Assembly: GCA_963082975.1 (NCBI GenBank)
Contig: OY720347.1
Coordinates: 11,142,225-11,206,224, forward strand
DNA: 64,000 bases
DNA from: Labia minor
Lineage: Eukaryota > Arthropoda > Insecta > Dermaptera > Spongiphoridae
Direction of reading: 5' to 3'
How positions within the stretch are numbered: position 1 is the first letter of the stretch; each line of letters opens with the position of its first letter. Below, in pieces: positions 34,280-44,664 of this stretch. The notes under the pieces are model-generated. The model was not told the DNA's origin and did no database searches. It saw nothing but the letters and a program-made list of their open reading frames with translations. The position numbers and the translations under genes were made by a program.

Positions 34280-35135
34280 TGATTAGTTCTGTAAATATTT
34301 TAAAAACTAATTAATTTAAAAAAAAAAAAAGAAAATAATATCGGAACTTATAAATACTTTTATTTATAAGAAATATCGCTCAATTATATTTAAATTCTAA
34401 AAGTAATGCCATTTTATAGTAGTTAAATTAACAAAGAAAGTTCAAATCGGGTACCTTTTTCTATTTTCTTTTATTCTTACATTTGATTCAATACGTAGTA
34501 TTCCTAGTAATATTTATCATATTTAATACTTTTGAATGAAATAGTAAAAAAAGTATTATTTGAAAAAAAATACAAAAGACAATTTATCTATAAATTATAA
34601 ATTTAAGACTAAGTTTAAGATTAATAGTATCTATTCGAAGCAGGTCTCAAGTTGTTATTGTTGAAAAAAATAGAGCCTATTGAATCGATTTCATATTTTT
34701 GTGTTTTGTTGTTGCCAATGAAATTAAATCGCCATTTCCATCAAATTAATTATTTAATACCAGCAAAAATGTTATATTTTGTTATTCTTTCTATATATCT
34801 TCATTTCTACTTGTTTGTAAATATTTTATTTCTATATTAATAATTATTAAAAGTAAAATTATAATAATAATAATAATATTAATAATATTAATATCTAAGA
34901 TAATATTATATATTAAAATAAAAATTTAAAAAAATAAAAAAATAATTAAAAAAAATGAATTTATTGTTATTATATAAGTTAATAATAATTAAAAGAAAAA
35001 AATAATAATAAAGAATCAAATGTAAAATTTGGTAAATATTTTTTCTTTAAATCTTTTCATACTTAAAAAATTTGCAAAATTTTCGAATTAAGACTTTTTT
35101 GTTATTTTTCTGAAAGAATATAATTAATCTGTATA
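34280..35135. other. AT-rich intergenic DNA
   Basis: No gene or recognised repeat beyond simple AT tracts. Confidence 0.5.
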
Positions 35136-36023
35136 CACGGTGTGGAGAATAACCAAGCTGACTGAGACCATAAAAACAAAACGGGTTACAAATTTACAAA
35201 TTTTATTTCAGATTATTCAAAATACATCCCTTCCTCATTGATCATCAAATCTTTTGTAAAATGAATTGAAGCATAAATAGAAGCCTCTTTTAGGGCCGCG
35301 GTTACGTAATTCTAGATTTTTTCCACTGATGAAAAACGCTCTCCCTTCATGGCCATTTTTGGTTTAATGAATAGCCAAAAGTCAGCTGGGGCTAGATCAG
35401 GGGAATAAGGAGGAAGGGCGATAAGAACAACGCCTTTTTTTCGCCAAAAACTCGGTCACAATTAGGCACTTGTGCGCAGGAGCGTTGTCGTACAATAGCC
35501 TCCATGAGCCTTGCTCGCGATACTCAGGGCGAATTCGAGCGATTCTCTTCAGCAAACGATCCAAGACCTTCAAATAGTATTCTCCATTGACCGTCTGCCC
35601 TTGGGGAGTGAATTCTTTATGAATGATGCCTTTAGTATCAAAAAAAACTGTCAAAAGGGTCTTCACTCGAATCTTTCTGGGTCGCTTCTCTTCGGGGCCA
35701 AGCCACTCGGCAGTTTGCCGCTTTGTGAGCGGTTCGTACTGGTAACACACAATGTTTCTGTGGCTGTTTTTCCAGACTTGAAACAGAATTTGATGTTGGC
35801 GCGAAGTTGTAGTGTAGGATTCTTGGTTTCTTTGTGACAAGGTAGAAAAAGTTGATCTGAAAAAAATTGGATTTCTGAAAAAGTATCAACACTAGAAAAC
35901 TGAATTTTTTTTTTTTGGTTATCGAGGGTTCGTATACCTATTTAATTATGTTTTGATATCTTAGGTGTAGCGCCTTGAAAAGGAGTTACAGCACCAGTCA
36001 CCTTGGTTATTGTCCACACCGTG
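35136..36023 (-). pseudogene. mariner transposon, near-complete C-terminal transposase with one frameshift
   Basis: Termini CACGGTGTGGAGAATAACCA and its complement near 36000-36023 are bordered by TA on both sides. The minus-strand frame 35397-35840 reads GPEEKRPRKIRVKTLLTVFF, then IIHKEFTPQGQTVNGEYY, then LLYDNAPAHKC. In a run of seven adenines (about 35435) the frame shifts, after which PPYSPDLAPADFWLF and MAMKGERFSS continue in another frame. The N-terminal DNA-binding region is missing and replaced by non-coding sequence. Confidence 0.85.
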
Positions 36024-36639
36024 TAAAACAATATGTCTATTGAATACATCTAATTTATAGAAATGTATATTATAACTGACAATTACAATAATCTGTTCAA
36101 TAGTTTTATATATTTTTCACCTGAATCAAATAGGTTTGTGAAAACATAAAACAACACAAGATATTTAATTAGTATAATTAATGAAATATTCAAATATTCA
36201 AACTGCAATTTCTATTAAAAAAATGACAAATAAATAAAGGTTTATTTTATTTTGTAATCGAATATAGATAGAGTAGTAATAAATTATATCCAAAGGGCTT
36301 ATTCTATACATAAGAAATAAATGTAAAGACTTTAATCAGTTTCCGTTAATCATTTATAGCACTTACTTTAACATATTATATACATTGAGATCGTTTTATA
36401 AAATAGTTTCATTATCGTTTAATTCTAAAATATATACATAATTAAATAAAGAAAATGAAACTATAATCAAATTTAACATTTTCCTGTTCAAGAGAAGGAG
36501 AAGCTGATAATATACTAAATTTAAATGAAATGTAGAGGTTTCTATTAATAATTCAAAAAATTATTTATTTTCCTAGTTGCATTTGCTTGGTAACTAACCA
36601 TCAGGTTTCAATGTTTTGAAATTGAATTTGACATTGTCT
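36024..36639. other. intergenic, no gene seen
   Basis: AT-rich, nothing supported. Confidence 0.45.
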
Positions 36640-37066
36640 AGACGTTTCAGACAAAATTCTTAAATTCTTAAATTGTTCGATAAAACTGCATACGAATTTT
36701 GAATAATGCCCCTATACCAAATTTCATTATTCTAGCTCAAACCCAGAGGCGGATTATCCGTAAGGCAAACTAGGCACGTGCCTAGGGGCGTGTAGTTACA
36801 AGGGGCGCGCGAGCTCAGAATTTTTAAAATTTATAGTATTCTGATGGGCATTTATGGCCGATACAGGGGCGCCGATAAAGTGATTGCCTAGGGCGCTCTG
36901 GACCTTTAATCCGCCACTGTTCAAACCGTTTTTGCACAATCTTGTCTACATACACACATACAGAGCCAGACATTTTTCTCAATAGTTAGTGAAAATGATT
37001 CAGGAACCTTCAAAACGTATAAAAACATCAAAATCTCGAAATCGAAAATTTTCTGGCGGGATAGTA
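36640..37066 (+). repeat. interspersed repeat family A copy, 5'-truncated, interrupted by a hAT MITE
   Basis: It contains CCAAATTTCATTATTCTAGC, is broken within CTCAAACC by the 176-bp element at 36744-36919, then continues with GTTTTTGCACAATCTTGTC and ends TTCTGGCGGGATAGTA. Confidence 0.8.
36744..36919. mobile_element. hAT-type MITE (family CAGAGGCGGATTA)
   Basis: Termini CAGAGGCGGATTA and TAATCCGCCACTG. Flanks CTCAAACC (36736-36743) and TTCAAACC (36920-36927) are an 8-bp duplication with one mismatch. Nested within a family-A repeat, so younger than it. Confidence 0.85.
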
Positions 37067-37583
37067 AAAATTTATTTGTTGAAAAATCACTGTTCTTAAG
37101 CATTAATTTAGATTTTGTTCTAAAATTAATAATTAATATCCATTTAGTTGTTTTTTTTTTTTGTAACTTATAAAAGGTAATCAACTTGATATAATTCAAT
37201 ATAATAATAGTACAATCATAAATATGTAATTATTAATTTCAAAAAATAAAGTGTTCAATAGACAATTGCTTAAAGTTAATAAAATTAATTAAATATTTTA
37301 TGCCATTTTCACTAATTGTTATTAAATGTATATTTTCTTTATTTTCTTGTCATATTTATCTTTAAATGTTATGTAACTCTTTTTATGAATATAAAATTAA
37401 TGAATATATGATTTAAATGTTTTTCTTTATAATCCTTTTTCAAGATAAAAATTATTTTTCTAAGACGATGGTTGATAAAGAATTAATTAAGAATTAATTA
37501 ATTAATTGATTAATTTTACTTACATGGTTGGGAAAAGAAACTTTGTTCTTTTTTCTAGGTATTTTTTTTATAGATGATGCTTC
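37067..37583. other. AT-rich intergenic DNA
   Basis: No gene recognised. Confidence 0.5.
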
Positions 37584-38213
37584 ATTTTTACCGACCGACG
37601 ATAGTAAGGGAGGTATTTTTTTCACACCAAATTTCACATGTGGAGATTTTTACATATCTCCACGAATCATGCATTTTCTTAGCAGAAAAAAGTTTTTTTA
37701 GCATCATGTCTGTCCGTCCGTATAGATGTGTACAGCCTGAACGGCTGAACGGATTTTGATGAAATTTGGTATATTTACTTAATGCATCAGTGGGATGAAT
37801 TGATCAACTTTTGGTGCAAATCCGGAAACCGGAAGTGGTAGTATTAGCGCTCGACGATAGGAAGGGAAGGGTTATTTTCACACCAAATTTCACATGAGGA
37901 GATTTTTTTATATATCACCACGAATCATGCACTTTGTATTGGTTCTATCCTCGGGAAAATCATATTTATTAGTTTTTTCTTGATTTAAAATTATATGACG
38001 TAATCCAGCCATTCATGACGTCACAGCCTGGTCTTGCATATATATTATAAATAAAATAAAATTAAAAATGTTTATATTTATTATTTATGTATCCATATCT
38101 GTTTTTTATTACATTAATAGATATATTAAAATTATTTGAAATTGTTTCTGTAGCTGGAAATTAATTTACTTCAAACCGTCGGTCGGTTCGGACCTGGCCA
38201 CAGGTCAACTTAT
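37584..38213 (-). repeat. interspersed repeat family B copy, inverted
   Basis: The plus strand starts TACCGACCGACGATAGTAAG and ends GACCTGGCCACAGGTCAACTT, the family ends in reverse orientation. Both internal related blocks are present. Confidence 0.85.
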
Positions 38214-38219
38214 TTTAAT

Positions 38220-38610
38220 TCTAAGGTCGAAAACCCCGCAACTAAGCCGTTGAGGAAGTGTTTCGCCTCTTCTATTCATTCGCTTCGGAAGTGTACTTTT
38301 AACGCAATGAAATACTTGGTGAAGAAGAATATCATCCTTCAACAAAATTAAAGTGCCAGGCGTGATCGTTATTTTTCACGTTATTGCAGAACCACGCAGA
38401 ATTTCAGGAATAGTTGCTATCGAAGGGATCGATTTATTTCGAGATTTCCAAGGTCTGTATCTTCTAAAGATATAAGAGGACGAAGAACGAGGAAATGACC
38501 AGGAGTTAAAGTCTCCAGATCTGAAGGATTCGGATCGGAAGAAGGATCAAAAAGAGATGCCAAGATGGCCTCAATATGGATCGAAACGGGGATTAGGTTA
38601 ATTTTTACTC
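38220..38610 (-). pseudogene. BEL/Pao retrotransposon pol C-terminus remnant
   Basis: On the minus strand, frames read FDPSSDPNPSDLETLTPGHF then LVLRPLISLEDTDLGNL and INRSLR, matching the conserved end of BEL/Pao integrase-domain polyproteins (the DxxxLTPGHFL motif). A KDDILL-like block follows after a stop and frame changes. Only this terminal piece is present and no LTR is recognised beside it. Confidence 0.65.
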
Positions 38611-38807
38611 AAGGATAACGCGTTTAAGATGTTATTTGGCGCGGGTTTAACTGCTGTCTCTCAAAAACTGTCAAAATGGAGGAAAATTTTTTTTTTTTTT
38701 ATATTATTAACAATATGATGATTATTTTAAATATATTTAGGGGAGGGAGTCATGTTTTCATGGATAAAAAAAATTAATTCATGTCACATAATTTATACTA
38801 TCATAGA

Positions 38808-39291
38808 CAGTGGTGTATTGGGAGGGGAACGCGGGGGAACGACGATATTAATTTATTTGTTAATTAAATAGGTCTAAAATTGATGAATATAAGAAGAAAG
38901 AGCAATTACAAGATAAATAGTAAAAAAAGAAAAACTTCTATGTTTAGATTTGAGACAACATACGATAATAAACTATAATCTAACTTTATTAAGACAAATT
39001 CTTATAGAGTTTTTAATTATAAACAGTGGTGTATTGGGAGGGGAACGCGGGGGAACGACGTTCCCTTACCTTCTTTCAGAACCGGAACGCGTTCCAGTAC
39101 TTTTTCATGTCCCGACAACTCCCACTTAAATCTACTGTTAGAATTTCTTTGTTTGTGTCTGTTAATATTTTGTATAGTAAGAATAAGAAAAAATAAAAAC
39201 TTATATGGAAAAAAATACTTTGCTGAAAATAGAACTTTTTTTTGCTCCCACTATGCGTTCCCCAGCTTCTTATTTTACCGATACATCACTG
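38808..39291. mobile_element. composite hAT MITE carrying 179 bp of captured flanking DNA
   Basis: Order: 37 bp of the MITE left end (38808-38844), then 179 bp (38845-39023) nearly identical to 24979-25157, then a complete MITE (39024-39291). ATCATAGA flanks the whole unit (38800-38807 and 39292-39299), so all 484 bp inserted as one element. The inner copy still has its old target half ATTATAAA on its left only. Confidence 0.9.
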
Positions 39292-39656
39292 ATCATAGAG
39301 ATATTTATTTAGTTAATAAGGTATTTTAAAAAATATTCATTAGTAATATACATTTTTTATCTAGCAAATGTCACTATTTGCATCAATTTTCTGAATATTT
39401 TTACAATTGCCCTATTATATGCATCTATAAATTGTTTAAATTACATAATTATTATTATATTATATTTTAATATAATTATAACAATTTAAAGAAATTATTT
39501 CTAATAGGAATTGGAAAAATTAACATTAAACTCTTTATTTTTCCTAGTCACTAAATAAAAAAAATATTTAAAGGCAGAATTTAATCTATATAGTGAAAAC
39601 TGTTTCAATTTTCTAACAATTAATATTTTTTTTATGTTTTATATTATATTTTAATA

Positions 39657-39662
<6 letters not shown>

Positions 39663-39705
<43 letters not shown>
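39663..39705. repeat. TA microsatellite
   Basis: About 43 bp of alternating TA directly 5' of the truncated LINE. Confidence 0.85.
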
Positions 39706-39708
<3 letters not shown>

Positions 39709-41012
39709 CCAACTGCAATAACTACAGGGGAATTTCTCTTTTGACGACATCGTATAAGATTCTCTCGAATATTGTTTTATTAAAATTACGACCATATGCG
39801 GAGGAGATACTAGGAGAATATCAATGCGGGTTTAGGCCAAATCAATCGACTTTAGATCAAATATTTTCATTAAGGCAGATATTAGAAAATAAACGAGAAT
39901 TCAATGTTTCTGTTCACCAGCTTTTTGAAGACTTTACAAAAGCATATGACTCAGTAGATCGGGAAAAACTTTTTAAAATCTTGATCTTAATAGGAATTCC
40001 AAAAAAACTAGTACGTATGATTCAAATTTGTCTTGGGGGTAGTAAAGGTAGAGTAAGATGCGAGAATCAATTGTCAGAAACTTTCGAAATTTAAAATGGG
40101 TTAAAACAAGGAGACGCATTATCACCAATTTTATTTAATTTAGTTCTGGAATATGTAATTAGACGAATTGGGGAAAAACTAAACGGAATAGAATTAAACA
40201 AAAAAATTCAAGTATTAGGTTACGCAGACGACTTAAATATAATAGGAGATTCGGCAATTGCAATTATAGATAGTGTAGAAAAATTAATTGAAGCAGGTAC
40301 TAGAAATTAATAATGCTACGACAAAGTATTTAGTAACAGAGAGGAATAGTATTAACACACAAAATCTTAATATACAAGATATAGATTTTGAAAATGTAGA
40401 AAAATTTAAATACTTAGGTTCTGTGATAACGAAAGATAATAATATTCGAGATGAGTTTAAAGCGAGGTTACAATCGGGAAACGCCTGTTATCATGCAATA
40501 AAGGGGCTTATCACGTCAAAATTATTATCAAAGAGGATAAAAATTAAAATATATAAAACAATTATTTTACCGGTTGTATTATATGGATGTGAGGCATGGT
40601 CTATGACCTTAGGAGACGAGAGTAGATTTAGAGTATTTGAGAATAGGATTGTGCGAAGAATTTATGGGCCAAAGAAAGATGAGGTCACCGGGGAATGGCG
40701 AAGATTGAACGGGGAATGCATCTCCAGATATAGTTAGAATTATAAAATCGAGAAGGTTACGGTGGGAACACGTCACTAGAATGGGAGAAGATGGAATGGC
40801 AAAAAATATATTGGTAGGGAGACCGAGTGGGAAACGTTCACTTGGAATTCCAAGGACGCGGTGGGTGAATAATGTAGGAAAGGATGTGAGAGAGATGGGA
40901 GAGGATAGGGAATGGAAGGTTGTGGCTCAGAATAGAAATACGTGGAGGGGTGTAGTTGTTGCGACCAAGAACTTTCGAGTTCCGTAGAGTCACAGAGATA
41001 GATAGTTAGATA
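39706..41012 (+). pseudogene. non-LTR retrotransposon (LINE) fragment with reverse transcriptase and GATA tail
   Basis: It opens with NCNNYRGISLLTTSYK, then YQCGFRPNQSTLDQIF and FTKAYDSVDREKLF (with the first catalytic Asp). A stop codon after FEI at 40092 precedes NGLKQGDALSPILFN, then YADDLNIIGD (second catalytic site). After a small break the frame 40288-40737 gives FKYLGSVITKDN and LYGCEAWSM, and 40781-40987 gives the MGEDGMAKN...NFRVP terminus. The 3' end is AGAGATAGATAGTTAGATAG. The 5' half, including the endonuclease, is absent. It is inactive through a stop and frameshifts. An RTE- or CR1-like clade is likely but not certain. Confidence 0.85.
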
Positions 41013-41538
41013 GATAATAAGGAGCATAATAATAAATACATAAACAGTAATAAAAAAACATATATGTATATAAATTCTTGGGTATATAGAATAAAGAAAG
41101 AAAATGGTTAAAACAATTTTATTAAAATTTATCTAGCAAAAATATACATTTGTATTATGTAAATATATATATATATATATCATAAAAACAATAATGGCAC
41201 CGAAGAACATTAATATGTATGTAAATACTACAAATATAAAAATATATCTTTCTAAATATTATAAAAATCTGAAAATATATCTCTATTATAAAATATATAT
41301 AACTTGTTATTTATTTTAATTTAAAACTTTTGATTATTTATTTTGTTTTTTTTTGGTATATCATATATTCCCTCTTGATTATACAGAGAATTAATAAAAT
41401 ATTGTTTTTTTTTATTGTTTTTGGCTAGATAATTTTAATATACTTTGAAAATTGAAGAATTGTGACCAACATCATGATCAGCAATCAATCATATTAAATA
41501 TATTGTCCTATCAATTCCGTTTTATTGTTTCTCACTTT

Positions 41539-41554
41539 TCAATCCAATGATTTC
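41539..41554 (-). other. candidate alternative last exon of the glycerol-3-phosphate dehydrogenase gene
   Basis: On the minus strand a strong acceptor (TTTTCTTGTTTTAG) is followed by G AAA TCA TTG GAT TGA. Joined to the donor hidden in the last constitutive exon (CATAT|GTAAGT at 44668) it would extend the C-terminus from HPEHM to HPEHMKSLD. AATAAA lies at 41521-41526, just beyond the stop. Phase and signals fit; there is no transcript evidence. Confidence 0.35.
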
Positions 41555-41751
41555 CTAAAACAAGAAAATAAAATAATAAATTTTAATACATGAAAAAAGT
41601 TGTAAATATTAGATTTTATTTTAGATTATGCATTAGTAATTTTATTAAATTAATATAATATATATATATAATATTTTAAAATTGAAATTTGTTTTTATTT
41701 CTTGAACTATATTTAATTAAAATTAATTTGTTTTAATGATAAATAAGAGTA

Positions 41752-42186
41752 CCAGGGTGAGGTGAAAAGTTTCCGGCCTGACCAAGAAAACAATGTTTTT
41801 AAATTTTTTTTGCTTTATTTTTCAACATTCAAGATAGCTGAGACGTGTACGATGTCAGCTGAACGTGTGCGAAATATTTTGCACAACCATTTGAAAAACC
41901 ATGGAAAAAAAGGTGGGTGCCGCGTTTGCTAGCGTTCGACCAAAAACTGCTTCGAAAAACCATTTCTACCCATAATTTGGCGCTGTAGGCGTAATCCAAA
42001 CGAATTTTTGCGTCGACTGTTGATGAGACTTAAATTAAATTTAATTTAATTAATTAACTAAATTAGAACACTGTTATGAGAAATGTATCAGTGTTGATGG
42101 AGATTATGTTGAAAAATAGAGCAAAAAAAAAAATTTAAAAACATCGTTTTTCTTGGTCAGGCCGGAAACTTTTCACCCCACCCTCG
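41752..42186. mobile_element. mariner-derived MITE
   Basis: Termini CAGGGTGAGGTGAAAAGTTT and its near-perfect complement, flanked by TA. The interior retains an SVDGDYVEK-like transposase C-terminus. Second copy at 50919-51367. Confidence 0.8.
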
Positions 42187-44664
42187 TATAAGAATAAAAA
42201 AAAACAAATGATTAGATTTAGTGGTCATGCTTTTAAAAACATGCAAATGCTTACATTGAGGTTTGTGATATTAGTATTAGAAATTAATAAAAGATTTTAG
42301 TATTATTCTTCTTTATTTCTAAAAATATATACATTGAACTTTGTTATACACATTTTCTTTACTTTATAAAAACATGGATTCGAAATTGAAGATCATTTTT
42401 CATCTTTTAATAATATTTCTATTTTAATCCTATAATATAAATAATTGATGAAATTAATATATATTGGAGTAATTTTGTTTATGTATCGATATTTTAGTGC
42501 TCTAATCATATATTTTAAAAAATTACCAGAGATTGTTTGAAAAAAATGAATGAATGAATTTGTGATGAGTATGAAGTTTGAATAAAATAATAAATAATAT
42601 TTTTATTAAGATTGGACGACTAATAAAAAAAATCTATTTTTTATCTGGTGATTCATTATGAAAAAATATATATATATAATCATATTTTCTTATGTTTTTT
42701 AACTAACAAAAGTTGATTTATGGGAGAGGAGGACTTTGTTTATATATGTATCCAATGAGATAAAACAATTTTATTTTTAATAGATTATAAAGGTCGTAAA
42801 TTTCTCATATCTTAACGACCAAATACATTTATAATCCCAAGACGAATGTAGTAGAATTATAATATGAAATATGTATATATATAGATATATTAACGTTTTC
42901 AATTTCATCAACTTTTTTCAGGTCCTTTTCTGATTTTTTTTTTATACTTTGGCAATCATTAAGATTAATATTTATCATAAATATATGTTCATTTGGCTAA
43001 TAACATTTATTCTAAAATTTTTCTTATTAAAGAATACTTTTCTGTCCCATAAAGCATTCATCCCTACTTTAATTAATCCTAATATAAAAAGAAACAAATA
43101 TACAAACATACACACAATAAACACACACAAATAAAAAGAAATGAATTATGAATTTAATTCAATTTGAAATAAAATTTACAATATAAATTTTTTCATCTTT
43201 TAATTTTTTTTTTAATCAATTATAAATATATACATTATAATTTTTAAAGAAGTTTATATAAAATATTGATATAAAAATTTTTATTTCCCAATCTTAATTT
43301 GTGCTTTTTAAATAAACCATTAGAACCAATAGAAAAATAAAAAAATGTCCATATTTAACCCTATAAACTTTATATAAATATATACATATACAAAAAGAAC
43401 TAAAACATACTAAAAGTATTATATTAACAACTAAAGTGAACAACGTTGTATTTGAGGTCCAATTTTCAAAGTCCTAGAAATAGAAAAAGTATAATTTAAT
43501 TAAAAATGAATAACCAATTAATTTAGATATAAAGATGAATATTTCAAAAATATATTAATACAATTATAGAGAAATATAAAAACTACAATTTATTAGAATG
43601 GAAAAAACAGAAGATTCTTATATAAAAATAAATATTAGAAAGAAAGAAATTTTCGATATTTTTACGAATCATTGAATTAATTTTTTTATCATAAAATATA
43701 AAAATAATTTTATATGCCCAATTAAAGAACAGATTATACAAAATTAATTAAGTTATTAAGTTAATTTTTGAATAAATATGAAAAAATAAAATTAGTCTCT
43801 AATTGTAAGTAGTTGTTTTATATATTATTAAATAATATTTTATCATATTCATTAAATATGAAAGATTTTAATATTAAATATAATAAGATTTTATTAAAAA
43901 ATTTATAAATTTTATTTCGATTATTAAAAAAATTCACAAAAATATTTATAATATATGTGATGTATAATAAATAATTTTCCAAAATATTTTTTTTTTCTTT
44001 TATTTTTTCTATTTAAATAGGAAATAATTCATCTTAAGTTATTATAGGTTAATCTGGAAAAAATTAAATAGATATATTAAATTTCATTAGAATATAATTT
44101 ATAGAAATTGTATTAAAAATGTATTATATGTGTCTATCATCTGTTTTATATTATCTTTTAGATAGCAAAAAATTAGTTGGCCGTTATTTCTGAATTAAAA
44201 TGATTAAGACAATAAATAATGATATTTGATGATATCCATTTCTTAATTAAATGGATCTTTTAGGGCTAAATATCTGAGTTCTTGCGGTATTAATTAAATA
44301 ATCTATTAAAATTAAATTAAATTAAAATCAAAATTAGTGAATGGTGAATACAAACAGTTAAAATTGTTATATAGAAGTATATTGGCATGCATTTTACATA
44401 ATGAAAAAACAAAGTAAAAAGTATATAAACTAAAAATATTGGTAGAAGAAAAATATATACAAATAAAACTTTCTGGTAATTTTCATAAATTGGTACTATA
44501 AATTTTAATATTCAATTAAAAGACTAATAATAATTTTTAATTAACGAAAAATTAAAATATTAATAAGTAAAATATATGAATTTTCATATTTTTATATTTT
44601 TTTAATTATAAAATAAAATAATGATAAATAAACTGAAATTGAAATTGAATATTGTTTAAATTAC
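42187..44664. other. long AT-rich stretch (downstream of, or last intron of, the dehydrogenase gene)
   Basis: No independent gene or named repeat seen. If the alternative exon at 41539 is real, this is intronic. Confidence 0.45.

Noticed and set aside
35136-36023. Intact mariner transposase gene
   Set aside because: The N-terminal domain is missing and the frame breaks in a run of adenines before the last catalytic residue.
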